Positions 16,535 to 25,964 are shown, numbered from the stretch's first letter. The stretch: DNA of 42,645 nucleotides from an uncultured Bacteroidales bacterium (GCA_949289215.1 CASENC010000050.1:1-42645); one strand, 5' to 3'. Made by a program: numbers and translations. The notes: generated by a model not told the origin, from the sequence alone.

Positions 16535-16885
16535 ATGCCTGCCGCATCGAATATCAATCCCGAAGTTGTGCAAGTATTCTTGAACCACATTTACGAATTC
16601 AAGAAAGGCGTGCGACAAATGGTGCTTTTCACTGCCGAAAAAAGGTATGCCGAATACACTACCCGCCGCCTGTCAAGTCAAAAAATCAATTATTTGATAC
16701 AACCTGTGGGCGATGACAAAATCAACTTGTTTTTTGGTAGAAAAGAATGCATAAACGCCATAAAGTTGATGGTTACGCGGCCTCTAAATAAGCTGACACC
16801 CGAAGAAGATTTCATACTCGGAGCCATGCTGGGATATGACATATGCGGACAGTGCCGCCGTTATTGCGAGCGCAAAAGCAAATAA
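16535..16885 (+). CDS. DUF2023 family protein
   Basis: A 116-residue soluble protein starting [22 protein letters not shown]. It contains [10 protein letters not shown]-like and [11 protein letters not shown] segments and ends [16 protein letters not shown], with a CxxCxxxC cysteine cluster that could bind metal. The frame opens at a TTG at 16529, but the ATG at 16535 is preferred. The family often follows flavodoxin in Bacteroidetes, which suggests a role with it, but none is established. A bidirectional terminator follows. Confidence 0.85.
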   Translation: MPAASNINPEVVQVFLNHIYEFKKGVRQMVLFTAEKRYAEYTTRRLSSQKINYLIQPVGDDKINLFFGRKECINAIKLMVTRPLNKLTPEEDFILGAMLGYDICGQCRRYCERKSK

Positions 16886-16976
16886 TTTTTACTGCAAGAA
16901 TTTTTTCACTATAAGAGACATAATAATAAACTGTGGGTCGGGAAGTGCCGTGAATGTGAATTTACGCGCTTTCCAT

Positions 16977-17016
16977 AAAAAAATAGTAGAAGCATCATGG
17001 CCTCTACTATTTTTTT
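16977..17016. terminator. Bidirectional terminator between DUF2023 and leuS
   Basis: AAATAGTAGA and TCTACTATTT arms around an 11- to 13-base loop, with an A run on one side and T run on the other. It works for both convergent transcripts. Confidence 0.85.
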
Positions 17017-17035
17017 CCGTATGCAAGTAAATACT

Positions 17036-19807
17036 TTATATTACAATGTTAACAATTTTCCCCGGAACCACTATTATTTTCTTCGGAGTTTTCCCGGCCA
17101 CCCATTTTTCGGCTCCGGGAGCCGAAAGAGCCGCTTTTTCGACATCTTCTTTCGATGTATCGGCTGCAACTTCTATGCTGTAACGTGTTTTACCATTAAA
17201 CGAAACAGCATATTTGACAGTGTTCTCAACCAAATATTTTTCATCGAATTGCGGCCAACTTGCATCACATACCGAACCTTCTTGACCGAGTGCGTGCCAC
17301 AACTCTTCACATATATGAGGTGCAAAAGGTGCAAGCACAACCACAAGATCACGATAAACAGCCTTGGCCACGCACTTCATGGCGTTGAGTTCATTGACGC
17401 ATATCATGAACGCGCTAACCGATGTATTATAAGAGAAGTGTTCTATGTCAAAAGTAACTTTCTTGATAAGCTTATGCAACGATTTCATGGCTTCGGCCGA
17501 TGGTTCTTCATCGGTAAGTTGCAATTCATCGCCTTTATAGAAAAGCGACCACAAGCGTTTCAAGAAACGATGCACACCATCTATGCCATTGGTATCCCAC
17601 GGCTTGCTTTGTTCGATTGGGCCAAGGAACATTTCATACAAGCGTAAAGTATCGGCACCGTAACGCTCAACCACATCGTCGGGATTAACCACATTAAACA
17701 TCGACTTCGACATTTTCTCAATGGCATATCCACACACATATTTTTCATTTTCAAGTATAAACTCGGCATTGGCAAATTCAGGACGCCATGCCTTGAATTT
17801 TTCCAAATCGAGAATATCGTTATTGACAATGTTGACATCTACATGAATAGGTGTTACATCATATTCCTTGCGCAAGTTGTAAGATACAAATGTATTAGTG
17901 TCTTTTATGCGATACACAAAATTAGAACGGCCTTGTATCATACCCTGGTTGATGAGTTTCTTGAACGGTTCAGGTTCACACACATAACCAAGGTCATAAA
18001 GGAACTTGTTCCAAAAACGGCTGTAAATCAAGTGCCCGGTAGCGTGTTCCGTGCCACCTACATACAAATCCACGTTTCTCCAATACTCATCGGTTTGTTT
18101 CGACACAAGAGCCTCGTCATTATGCGGGTCCATATAGCGCAAGTAGTAAGCCGACGAACCTGCAAATCCGGGCATTGTGCATAATTCAAGTGGACGGCCA
18201 TTCTTTGCCACCCAATTCTTTGCACGGCCAAGTGGCGGCTCGCCTGTCTCGGTAGGCAGAAACTTGTCAACCTCGGGCAATTCAAGCGGCAATTCGCTTT
18301 CATCGAGCACGTGCGGCATATTATTCTCATCATAATATACCGGGAACGGTTCACCCCAATAACGTTGGCGGCTGAAAATGGCATCGCGCAAGCGATAGTT
18401 CACTTTCACTTTGCCTATTCCGGCCTCTTCTATATATTTTTTTGTCTTGGCAATGGCTTCCTTTACTTCAAGCCCGTCGAGCTGCAAATTCCCGTTCGAT
18501 GAGTTTACCATCCTGCCTTCCTTGGCATCGAAACTCTCTTCACTTACATCGGCCCCCTCGATAAGCGGAATTATGGGCAAATCAAAGTGCCGTGCAAAAG
18601 CATAGTCGCGACTGTCATGAGCAGGAACAGCCATGATAGCTCCCGTTCCGTAACCTGCAAGCACATAATCGCTTATATATACAGGTATCTCTTTTCCGGT
18701 AACCGGATTAATGGCATAACTGCCACTGAATACACCCGAAACCTGCTTGTCGATGAGACGTTCGCGCTCGGTCTTGTGCTTCACTTCATCTATATATTTA
18801 TCAACTGCGGCACGCCGGTCTTCGGTGACAAGCATATCCACATATTCGCTTTCGGGGGCAAGTACCATAAATGTAACACCAAATATGGTATCGGCACGAG
18901 TTGTAAATATTTCAAGTTCTATGTCGCTGCCGGCAACCTTGAATTTCATTTCGGCACCTTCCGAACGGCCTATCCAGTTGCGTTGTGTTTCTTTTAGCGA
19001 GTCGGTCCAGTCAATGGTATCAAGTCCGTCGAGCAAACGTTGTGCATAAGCCGACACACGCAGACACCACTGCCGCATCATCTTTTGTTCAACAGGATAA
19101 CCGCCGCGTATCGACACCCCCTCGCTCACCTCGTCGTTGGCAAGCACGGTGCCGAGTTTAGGACACCAGTTCACCATGGTATTGCCAAGGTATGCAATTC
19201 GGTAATTCATCAATACTGTTTCCTTTTCATATTCGCTCTTGGCATTCCATTCATCGGCTGTAAACGACATTTCTTCGCCACAAGCAGCATTTACACCATC
19301 GGTACCTGCTGTTGAAAACTTGTCAATAAGGTTGGCTATAGGACAAGCCTTCTGCAAATCGTTATCATAATAGCTGTTGAACATCTTAATAAAAGCCCAT
19401 TGCGTCCACTTGTAATAGGCTGGATCACAAGTGCGTATTTCACGATCCCAGTCATAGCAGAAACCTATTTTATCGAGCTGTTCACGGTAACGATTAATGT
19501 TTTTAACCGTTGTCACTTCGGGATGCTGCCCCGTCTGTATGGCATATTGCTCGGCAGGCAAGCCGTAAGCATCATACCCCATGGGATGAAGCACATTAAA
19601 GCCCTGCAAACGCTTGTAACGCGAATATATGTCAGAAGCTATGTACCCCAACGGGTGCCCCACATGAAGTCCTGCCCCCGAAGGGTAAGGGAACATATCG
19701 AGTACATAGAACTTCGGCCTCGTATTATCTATTTCGGTCTTGTAAGTGTTATGAGATTTCCAATACTGTTGCCAGCGTTGTTCTATTTCTTTGAAATTAT
19801 ATTCCAT
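17036..19807 (-). CDS. leuS: Leucyl-tRNA synthetase
   Basis: A 923-residue class I aminoacyl-tRNA synthetase that charges leucine to tRNA-Leu. HIGH is HVGH (48-51) inside [20 protein letters not shown] is EKMSKSMFN (698-702). The CP1 editing domain is present: [17 protein letters not shown] and [15 protein letters not shown], which has the conserved editing Asp. Length is normal for the bacterial enzyme, with an ordinary C-terminal domain. It follows nadA by 22 bases, so the two are co-transcribed leftward. No T-box or leader peptide is seen. Confidence 0.97.
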   Translation of the reverse strand: MEYNFKEIEQRWQQYWKSHNTYKTEIDNTRPKFYVLDMFPYPSGAGLHVGHPLGYIASDIYSRYKRLQGFNVLHPMGYDAYGLPAEQYAIQTGQHPEVTTVKNINRYREQLDKIGFCYDWDREIRTCDPAYYKWTQWAFIKMFNSYYDNDLQKACPIANLIDKFSTAGTDGVNAACGEEMSFTADEWNAKSEYEKETVLMNYRIAYLGNTMVNWCPKLGTVLANDEVSEGVSIRGGYPVEQKMMRQWCLRVSAYAQRLLDGLDTIDWTDSLKETQRNWIGRSEGAEMKFKVAGSDIELEIFTTRADTIFGVTFMVLAPESEYVDMLVTEDRRAAVDKYIDEVKHKTERERLIDKQVSGVFSGSYAINPVTGKEIPVYISDYVLAGYGTGAIMAVPAHDSRDYAFARHFDLPIIPLIEGADVSEESFDAKEGRMVNSSNGNLQLDGLEVKEAIAKTKKYIEEAGIGKVKVNYRLRDAIFSRQRYWGEPFPVYYDENNMPHVLDESELPLELPEVDKFLPTETGEPPLGRAKNWVAKNGRPLELCTMPGFAGSSAYYLRYMDPHNDEALVSKQTDEYWRNVDLYVGGTEHATGHLIYSRFWNKFLYDLGYVCEPEPFKKLINQGMIQGRSNFVYRIKDTNTFVSYNLRKEYDVTPIHVDVNIVNNDILDLEKFKAWRPEFANAEFILENEKYVCGYAIEKMSKSMFNVVNPDDVVERYGADTLRLYEMFLGPIEQSKPWDTNGIDGVHRFLKRLWSLFYKGDELQLTDEEPSAEAMKSLHKLIKKVTFDIEHFSYNTSVSAFMICVNELNAMKCVAKAVYRDLVVVLAPFAPHICEELWHALGQEGSVCDASWPQFDEKYLVENTVKYAVSFNGKTRYSIEVAADTSKEDVEKAALSAPGAEKWVAGKTPKKIIVVPGKIVNIVI

Positions 19808-19829
19808 TATAATGTATTATGTGATTTTT

Positions 19830-20798
19830 TTATTTCGACAATTCAAGCATTCTTTTTATAGGCCTTACGGCTTTTTCGGCCACTTCAGGATCTACTTCAA
19901 CAAGCGGCATTTCATATTTGAGTGAATTATACAGCTTCTCAAGTGTAACTTTCTTCATGTCGGCACACTCGTTACAATTGCACGAACCATCTTCAGGAGG
20001 AACCGGAATGAATTTCTTTTCCGGGCATTTTTTCATCATTTCGTGCAATATTCCACTCTCGGTTGCCACAATGAATGTATCACATTCGCTGTTTACGGCA
20101 TAATCAAGCAATACCTTGGTCGAACCGACCTTGTCGGCGGCTTCTTGTACCTGTCGGCGACATTCGGGATGTACAAGTACCTTGGCACCCGGATACTGCT
20201 CCTTGAGAGCATTTATTTTTTCAATTGAGAATTGTTCATGCACATGGCAGGCACCATCCCACAGCAGCATATCGCGTCCCGATTGAACATTGATGTAATG
20301 TCCCAAATTACGGTCGGGGCCGAAAATAATCTTTGCATCGCCGGGCAGGCTGTCGATAATCTTTCGAGCGTTGCCGCTTGTCACCACAATGTCGGTAACG
20401 GCTTTCACAGCAGCTGTGGTGTTGACATAACTTACAACGGTGTGACCCGGATGAGTTTTGACAAATTTTTCAAACTCATCGGCAGGGCAACTGTCGGCAA
20501 GGCTGCAACCGGCACTCATGTCAGGAACAATTACTTTCTTTCCGGGGCATAAAATCTTGGCAGTCTCGCCCATGAATTGAACACCACACATCACTATAAT
20601 GTCAGCCCGGCTGTCGGCGGCAATTTGAGCAAGCGCAAGGCTGTCGCCAATAAAGTCGGCTATATCCTGGATTTCGGGACGCTGGTAATAGTGAGCAAGA
20701 ATAATGGCGTTCTTTTCCTGTTTCAAACGCACAATTTCTTTCTTGAGGTCTATACCTTCCTCTATAGGAGCATCGACATAACCGTTGTCAACATTCAT
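19830..20798 (-). CDS. nadA: Quinolinate synthase
   Basis: A 322-residue 4Fe-4S enzyme that condenses iminoaspartate with dihydroxyacetone phosphate to quinolinate in NAD synthesis. Landmarks are ILAHYYQRPEIQDIADFIGDS, MCGVQFMGETAKIL, DMSAGCSLADSCP (Cys ~98), DGACHVHEQF (Cys ~184) and DGSCNCNECADMK (Cys ~273-278). By family comparison the cluster ligands are probably one Cys from each of the last three motifs. nadB and nadC are not nearby. Its promoter lies inside the candidate origin, about 200 bases upstream. Confidence 0.96.
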   Translation of the reverse strand: MNVDNGYVDAPIEEGIDLKKEIVRLKQEKNAIILAHYYQRPEIQDIADFIGDSLALAQIAADSRADIIVMCGVQFMGETAKILCPGKKVIVPDMSAGCSLADSCPADEFEKFVKTHPGHTVVSYVNTTAAVKAVTDIVVTSGNARKIIDSLPGDAKIIFGPDRNLGHYINVQSGRDMLLWDGACHVHEQFSIEKINALKEQYPGAKVLVHPECRRQVQEAADKVGSTKVLLDYAVNSECDTFIVATESGILHEMMKKCPEKKFIPVPPEDGSCNCNECADMKKVTLEKLYNSLKYEMPLVEVDPEVAEKAVRPIKRMLELSK

Positions 20799-20920
20799 AA
20801 TTATATATTTTTCTTTTTTTATTTTTTAAAATCTTCTTTTATGATTATGCTTATTGAGTGTCAATAGTGAAAGTAATTTTCATGAATTATACTTGCATAA
20901 CAAGTTATTAATATAATATT

Positions 20921-20988
20921 TCAACCGATTAATATGTTATGCACAACTTTGCAGGCTACTGTTCAACCGATTAAGCATTTTATGAACA
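20921..20988 (+). repeat. Two direct repeats, each followed by a DnaA-box-like nonamer
   Basis: TCAACCGATTAA occurs exactly at 20921-20932 and 20963-20974. Each copy is followed after 4 or 5 bases by TTATGCACA or TTATGAACA. The copies start 42 bases apart, about four helical turns, which would place bound proteins on the same face. They look like binding sites within the candidate origin. Confidence 0.6.
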
Positions 20989-21004
20989 CTTTGTTAGTAT
21001 CGTG

Positions 21005-21012
21005 CAAAGTTA
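21005..21012 (-). promoter_or_regulatory. -7 box of nadA-leuS
   Basis: TAACTTTG on the minus strand, the only complete TAnnTTTG found leftward in this gap. It would give a leader of about 200 bases that crosses the two direct repeats. Confidence 0.4.
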
Positions 21013-21229
21013 ATAATTTTGTGAGTAAAATATATTAATAACCTGCCAAAATGCTTGGTGAAAACTGTGATATAACAAAACAATAACTCTTTTGGAACTA
21101 AGCCGTGAAGTGTGGCTTATACAAATTTGCGGAAATTGAAAATAAACTTGTTGATTTTTGCTTCCGCAGTTTTGATGGTTTTTCCACAAGTTTTTGTCAA
21201 GTATTTAATACGTAAAAAAATTCATTGTT

Positions 21230-21772
21230 ATGAAAAAGAAGACTATGATTGAATTGCATCGCATATCGTGTGAAGAATTTAAAAGTACAAATAAAATACC
21301 ACTTGTGGTAATACTTGATGATGTGCGCAGCCTGAATAACATTGGTTCGATTTTCCGCACAAGCGATGCTTTTGTGGTTGAGCGAATTATACTTTGTGGA
21401 ATTACGGCTACTCCACCCCACCCCGATATTCATAAAACTGCACTTGGTGCCGAAGATTCGGTTGAATGGACTTACTTTGAGTGTGTGACCGATGCAATTG
21501 AACAATTGCGGTCGGCCGGCTATGTGATTTGTTCCATTGAGCAAGTTAATGGCAGTGTGTCACTTAACGACTTTAAGGTAGAACCAGGCAAGCATTATGC
21601 CGTGATACTTGGCAATGAAGTGAAAGGTGTGAGTCAACAAGCTGTTGACATGAGTGATTATTGTATAGAAATTCCTCAATATGGTACCAAACATTCATTA
21701 AACGTGTCAATAACTGCCGGAATAGTGATATGGGACTTGTTTAATAAAATGATGTTATCAACAAAGTTTTAA
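21230..21772 (+). CDS. SpoU/TrmH-family RNA 2'-O-methyltransferase
   Basis: A 180-residue SPOUT-fold enzyme with the three family motifs: NNIGSIFRTSDAF (36-48), ILGNEVKGVS (126-135) and IEIPQYGTKHSLNVSITAGIVIW (~147-169). The knot in the last two binds AdoMet. It transfers methyl to a ribose 2'-OH of tRNA or rRNA. Which nucleotide cannot be told, since TrmH, RlmB and TrmL are close relatives and this one lacks the N-terminal RNA-binding extension. It stands between the two halves of the candidate origin, transcribed away from nadA. Confidence 0.92.
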   Translation: MKKKTMIELHRISCEEFKSTNKIPLVVILDDVRSLNNIGSIFRTSDAFVVERIILCGITATPPHPDIHKTALGAEDSVEWTYFECVTDAIEQLRSAGYVICSIEQVNGSVSLNDFKVEPGKHYAVILGNEVKGVSQQAVDMSDYCIEIPQYGTKHSLNVSITAGIVIWDLFNKMMLSTKF

Positions 21773-22124
21773 TCATTGTTCTCTGTATTAGTTATGTGAT
21801 TATTAATACATTATGATGTAATATATAAAATAATCCACATTAATTCACATTATGTTGAAAACACGGTTTTCAACAAGTGTCAGTAAGTGATAATAAAGTT
21901 GTAAAGAGATAAAAAACACAAATACCTGTCGGTTTATACAGTTATCAACATATTTATCAACTTGTTATTAACATGTTAATTAGCTGTACAACAATTATAT
22001 GTAGAATTATATCAATTAGTAATCAACAATAAGTAGAAAACTAATATCAACAATATGTTGATATTTTAATATGCTATAAATCAGCTTATTGAACGAATGA
22101 TTTTACAATAATATATTTTTTTCT

Positions 22125-22132
22125 TACTTTTG
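22125..22132 (+). promoter_or_regulatory. -7 box of the AraC-type regulator gene
   Basis: TACTTTTG, 25 bases before the ATG at 22157. It overlaps an upstream in-frame TTG, which rules that codon out as a start. Confidence 0.5.
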
Positions 22133-22156
22133 TTAAGTTGTTATCGATTACACGCT

Positions 22157-23275
22157 ATGAATGACTTTTTTTCTTATACCTATGTTTCAGTCATATCAGC
22201 TTGTCTGGTATTGGTAATAATGTTATTATTCACCGACACTGTTAATAAAAACCACGGCAGGGCCAAAATATATTTGTTTGTATTGTTGGCCATGAGTATA
22301 GTGCAAGGAATCGCGCATATAATGTTGGCAAGTCCTTTAACTTCGGGTAACATAGAATTATTGCACATTTATCCCATGACGAGTTTCGGGCTTAAATCTA
22401 TGCTTGCGTATCTTATTTTATTGTCGATAATGAATGTGCTTGAGCTAAAAAGAAATGTAATATTTAAGATATATGCCTTGCCATTTTCATTGATTTTGAC
22501 ATACTCTATTCTGTATTTATTTTGTGATAGCATAAATATAGAAAGCATCGATGATATTACATTAAACGTGATGGTAATTGTGAGACTGTTGATATTTTTC
22601 ACCCTCAGCGCGGCATTTGTCACCTCTTTTGTGGTGATATATAAGTCTTATTTAAATTACCTGAACAGTGTTGATAATTATTATGCCGACAGTGAAAACA
22701 TGAAGTTGAAGAAGATGATGTATGTTGCACTGTTTTATTTAGTGGTGGGAATTTTGGGTTTGGCAAGTAATTTCACGGGCAGTGTGGGATTTATTTCGGC
22801 TTTCCATAGTGTCAACATTATTCTTTATATTGCTTTTGTGCTTATGTTGATAAATGAGCAAAAGATTGTTGAAAAAGTAAGCAATGAAATGGAACTTATC
22901 CACGTAGGCAATGAAGAGTGTACCTCTGATGATGAGAACGATGCCATACTTGATAAGATAAAAAACTGGGTGGAAAACGAGGAAAAACAATTCCTTAAGC
23001 AAGGCATATCGATACAGGAAGTGTCAGAATCGATAAAAGTGGGAAAGCGCGTATTGTCGTCTTTTATCAACCGCCACTATAATATGAATTTCAACACGTG
23101 GATAAATACTTTGCGCATGGAAGAAGTGTGTAAATATCTCAATGATGATTATTCATTTACCGAAATTGCCGAAATGACAGGTTTCACCGACTTGTCGTCG
23201 ATGAGCAAAATATTCAAAAGAATGAAAGGGATGACACTAACCGATTACCGTAAACAGCAACATTTCAAACAATAA
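22157..23275 (+). CDS. Membrane-anchored AraC-type transcriptional regulator
   Basis: A 372-residue protein. The first ~230 residues contain about seven hydrophobic segments (for example YVSVISACLVLVIMLLF and VALFYLVVGILGLASNF). After a charged linker (~240-275), the last ~100 residues are an AraC-type DNA-binding domain with two helix-turn-helix units: ISIQEVSESIKVGKRVLSSFINR and YSFTEIAEMTGFTDLSSMSKIFKR, ending MTLTDYRK. A membrane sensor that reads an envelope signal is likely (inference). The start follows the TACTTTTG promoter. The last 11 coding bases overlap the convergent GT9 gene. Target genes are unknown. Confidence 0.88.
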   Translation: MNDFFSYTYVSVISACLVLVIMLLFTDTVNKNHGRAKIYLFVLLAMSIVQGIAHIMLASPLTSGNIELLHIYPMTSFGLKSMLAYLILLSIMNVLELKRNVIFKIYALPFSLILTYSILYLFCDSINIESIDDITLNVMVIVRLLIFFTLSAAFVTSFVVIYKSYLNYLNSVDNYYADSENMKLKKMMYVALFYLVVGILGLASNFTGSVGFISAFHSVNIILYIAFVLMLINEQKIVEKVSNEMELIHVGNEECTSDDENDAILDKIKNWVENEEKQFLKQGISIQEVSESIKVGKRVLSSFINRHYNMNFNTWINTLRMEEVCKYLNDDYSFTEIAEMTGFTDLSSMSKIFKRMKGMTLTDYRKQQHFKQ

Positions 23276-24350
23276 TTCCGCGTTCGGCAAGAGCCTGGCG
23301 AATGTGGTCGATAATCATTTGCGGTTGTATGCCGGTGAGGCAAAAATAGTCGCCGCGCAAACATGGTTTGTTGCCGAATACCGAGCATGGGCGGCACGAC
23401 AAGTTAAGTTGCACGGCATTGCGTTCTTCCTGATGCCAACCAAGAAATCCGCAATACGGGTGTGTAGCTCCCCATACCGACACAACCGGCAATCGCACAA
23501 GTGAAGCAAGATGCATATTGGCCGAGTCCATCGATACCATGACGTCACAGTTGCTTAGCAATGCTAATTCACTTGGAAATCCGTTGCGGCGCGCGGCAAG
23601 ATTTTTTACGTTTTCATGATTGGCTGCCCATTTTTCAAACGTATCGCTTTCATCGCGTCCGGCTCCCATCAAGAACACCGTTACGTGAGGCCATTTGGCA
23701 ACAGTTTCCACCACTTTTTGCATCGATTGCAGCGGGTAGATTTTGCCTTGATGCTTGGCAAAAGGTGCTATGGCTATCCACAGGTCGTCGGGTTGTTTTG
23801 GTGTGGTGATTGAAGAATATAAATTAGATTCGGCTTTTTGGTTGCCGAATATCGACATGAACAAGTCGCCGGTGGCAAAACCGGCACGGTAAAACACTTC
23901 ACGGTAACGGGCCCTTGATGAGATAAGTGGCAACATATGCTTGTTGTGCTTGCGTGTAAGCTCATATTTGCCATGCCTGCCTTTTTTGAAGCGTAAAACT
24001 TTTATGCCACTTAAAAGGAATGAAACACTAAGTATCCATGTGCGCAACACATCATGCAAATCGATGAACAGGTCGATATCATATTGCTTTACAAGTTCAC
24101 TTTTAAGCCTGAATATACCCCTGATGCCGTGGTAATCGGTTTTGGTATCTACACCTATTACGATAAGGTTAGGCGGAGTGTTGATAAACAACGTCGAAGC
24201 CACCTTTTGTGTAATCATGATGAAACGTGTATCGGGATTGCCGACGCACACCGAGTACACTACCGGTATAGTCATAGCCACATCGCCAAGTGCCGAAAAG
24301 CGGGCGACAAGCACATTGTGGTATTTATTGCTACCCCTGTTTTTTTGCAT
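23265..24350 (-). CDS. Glycosyltransferase family 9 (heptosyltransferase-like)
   Basis: A 361-residue GT-B-fold enzyme. The N-terminus VLVARFSALGDVAMTIPVV is the usual GT9 start, and PVVSVWGATHPYCGF (~305-319) and MVSMDSANMHLASL mark the nucleotide-sugar site. GT9 proteins add heptose (WaaC, WaaF) or related sugars to LPS inner core on the cytoplasmic side. It overlaps the upstream DUF4254 gene by 20 bases and the convergent regulator gene by 11 bases. I take the ATG at 24350 because the family signature begins within the next 15 residues. Confidence 0.92.
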   Translation of the reverse strand: MQKNRGSNKYHNVLVARFSALGDVAMTIPVVYSVCVGNPDTRFIMITQKVASTLFINTPPNLIVIGVDTKTDYHGIRGIFRLKSELVKQYDIDLFIDLHDVLRTWILSVSFLLSGIKVLRFKKGRHGKYELTRKHNKHMLPLISSRARYREVFYRAGFATGDLFMSIFGNQKAESNLYSSITTPKQPDDLWIAIAPFAKHQGKIYPLQSMQKVVETVAKWPHVTVFLMGAGRDESDTFEKWAANHENVKNLAARRNGFPSELALLSNCDVMVSMDSANMHLASLVRLPVVSVWGATHPYCGFLGWHQEERNAVQLNLSCRPCSVFGNKPCLRGDYFCLTGIQPQMIIDHIRQALAERGIIV

Positions 24351-24942
24351 ATAGAACGGGATTGGTTGCCGGGTCGTTATACATTTTCATTTGGCAATAT
24401 ACTTTCATATATTTTCGTCCGGCGGCTATGTCGTCGAGCAATTGGTCGATTGCAGTTGTTAAGTCTTTACGTTGTTCAAGTAATACGGCAAGCTTGGCGG
24501 CACACTTGTCGCGATGTTCGGCAGAAGCATCGGTGCGTGAAGCCTCTTCTTTCATATGGTATATTTTCAAGGCAAGTATCGATAGCCGGTCGATGGCCCA
24601 TGCAGGGCTTTCGGTATTTATGGTCGCATCGGGTAATGGTTTCACTTGTGCATATTTGTTGCGGAAGTATGTGTCGATGCGTTCCACGAGGTCGGTACGG
24701 TCTTGGTTGGAACGGTCGATGCGGCGTTTCAGTGCCAATGCCTCTACCGGGTTTATTCCCGGGTCTCGTATTATGTCTTCCATATGCCACTGTACGGCAT
24801 CAATCCAGTTTTTCATAAACAGTTCATGCTCTATACATCCTTCATCATAAGGATTTTCGACTGTCGCATCAATATTGTCGTGGCGATGGTATTCGACCGT
24901 CGCTGCATCAAATATAGTGTTACATTCCTCTGCAAATGTCAT
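24331..24942 (-). CDS. DUF4254 protein
   Basis: A 203-residue, mainly helical soluble protein beginning MTFAEECNTIFDAATVEYHRHDN, with FMKNWIDAVQWHMEDIIRDP and RIDRSNQDRTDLVERIDTYF. DUF4254 genes usually sit beside GT9 genes in Bacteroidetes, as here with a 20-base overlap, so a role in LPS core assembly is likely; the biochemical role is unknown. The frame extends to a TTG at 24996, but a TATGTTTG promoter box lies inside that extension, so I start at the ATG at 24942. Confidence 0.88.
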   Translation of the reverse strand: MTFAEECNTIFDAATVEYHRHDNIDATVENPYDEGCIEHELFMKNWIDAVQWHMEDIIRDPGINPVEALALKRRIDRSNQDRTDLVERIDTYFRNKYAQVKPLPDATINTESPAWAIDRLSILALKIYHMKEEASRTDASAEHRDKCAAKLAVLLEQRKDLTTAIDQLLDDIAAGRKYMKVYCQMKMYNDPATNPVLYAKKQG

Positions 24943-24965
24943 AATAGTGTATGTATTGTTTCTCA

Positions 24966-24973
24966 CAAACATA
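24966..24973 (-). promoter_or_regulatory. -7 box of the DUF4254-GT9 operon
   Basis: TATGTTTG on the minus strand, 23 bases before the chosen ATG. -33 element unclear. Confidence 0.45.
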
Positions 24974-24999
24974 ATAATGTTTTGCCAAAGATGCAAATA

Positions 25000-25431
25000 T
25001 TATTCGCTTTTCATTGCCAACAGGGCTTCGATGGCAAGGCGGTAACAGTCCAGTCCAAATCCTGCTATCACACCGGCGCAAGCACACGATATCATGCTGT
25101 GGTGGCGTATAGGTTCACGCTTATGCACATTGGATATGTGCACTTCCACCACCGGCGATGTAATTGAGCGAATGGCATCGGCAATGGCGAGTGATGTGTG
25201 GGTGTAGGCACCGGCGTTTAGTACAATTCCGTCGCAGTCAAAGCCTGTGCGGTGCAATTCGTCGATTATCAATCCTTCCACGTTGCTTTGGAAATATTCA
25301 ATCGTAGCCACGTCGTTGTATTTGTGTTGCAGGCAGGCAAGGTAATCCTCGAAACGTCGGCCTCCGTATATTTCAGGTTCCCTCACGCCCAGCAAGTTTA
25401 AGTTCGGTCCGTTGATGATAACAATCTTCAT
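25000..25431 (-). CDS. aroQ: Type II 3-dehydroquinate dehydratase
   Basis: A 143-residue shikimate-pathway enzyme that dehydrates 3-dehydroquinate to 3-dehydroshikimate and works as a dodecamer. All catalytic landmarks are visible: NGPNLNLLGVREPEIYG (Arg 17, Tyr 22), YFQSNVEG, LNAGAYTHTS (Asn 72, His 78), VEVHISNVHKREPIRHHS (His 98 and the following Arg). Its own promoter box precedes it. A standalone aroQ next to LPS genes has no special meaning I can see. Confidence 0.96.
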   Translation of the reverse strand: MKIVIINGPNLNLLGVREPEIYGGRRFEDYLACLQHKYNDVATIEYFQSNVEGLIIDELHRTGFDCDGIVLNAGAYTHTSLAIADAIRSITSPVVEVHISNVHKREPIRHHSMISCACAGVIAGFGLDCYRLAIEALLAMKSE

Positions 25432-25450
25432 TGTGCTACTCTTTTTTTTG

Positions 25451-25458
25451 CAAATTTA
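25451..25458 (-). promoter_or_regulatory. -7 box of aroQ
   Basis: TAAATTTG on the minus strand, 19 bases before the aroQ ATG and downstream of the terminator of the large RNA. So aroQ does not depend on that RNA's transcription. Confidence 0.5.
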
Positions 25459-25513
25459 GCATAATATTCACGATATGCACTTCAAGTATAAAATAAAAAG
25501 CTTGAATTAGTGT

Positions 25514-25550
25514 AAAAGAAAACCCGGCAACCGGGATGCGAATTGCCGGG
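25514..25550 (-). terminator. Intrinsic terminator of the large RNA
   Basis: On the minus strand CCCGGCAA (25550-25543), 12-base loop, TTGCCGGG (25530-25523), then TTTTCTTTT. Perfect 8-bp G+C-rich stem. Confidence 0.88.
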
Positions 25551-25871
25551 CCAAACCTAAAAAAACTCCTAATTTACCCTATGTCGAAAAATTTACACCT
25601 GAAATCAAGAAGCGAAGACCCGCAATGAACTAAACAAAGCGGCACAGCCCCTTCCATACGTCACCGGGTGTTCGCCCTTAATATAAGGCGAAACGCCGTT
25701 TCCGACGTTTGCAGAAACTGCATAAGCCATCGTGTTTCACGATTTCATGAAAGCCTGTTTTAAAATGTTCATTGAAAATTTCTCCCAATACAACATTCAC
25801 CTAAGAATTTCCGATTGCAACGTCGGAAGTTGTTTCCCCGGTACCGTTTAATCCGCTCGTCTGTCAAGAAT

Positions 25872-25964
25872 TTACCTTTCAAGAATTACCATTCGGCCAT
25901 ATGTGTCGCTTATTCCTTGCGGTAATCGGGCTACACAGGGCTTGGTTTGGTAATGCATCCCCAT
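25872..25964 (-). CDS. Possible 30-codon small ORF inside the large RNA
   Basis: ATG at 25964 opens a 30-residue frame beginning MGMHYQTKPCVARLPQG and ending GRMVILER before TAA at 25872. It contains no signal sequence and matches nothing I can name. It could be a leader peptide or chance. The overlapping frame is also open for about 50 codons without an early ATG, which weakens the case. Confidence 0.2.
   Translation of the reverse strand: MGMHYQTKPCVARLPQGISDTYGRMVILER

Larger units (their letters stand above)
20903..22065. other. oriC: Candidate chromosomal replication origin (oriC)
   Basis: Two AT-rich gaps flank a SpoU-type gene and hold many DnaA-box-like nonamers. Upstream: TTATGCACA (20937-20945), TTATGAACA (20980-20988), TTTTCCACA (21180-21188). 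Downstream: TTATCAACA (21755-21763), TAATCCACA (21831-21839), TAATTCACA (21841-21849), then three in a row, TTATCAACA, TTATCAACT and TTATTAACA (21942-21973), and an inverted pair of ATATCAACA (22044-22064). The first and third match TTWTNCACA; most others differ in one or two bases. Base skew on the plus strand changes from C-rich to G-rich across this region, even between genes on the same strand. Genes diverge from it (nadA left, methyltransferase right). dnaA itself is absent, and Bacteroidetes origins need not sit beside dnaA. Confidence 0.5.
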
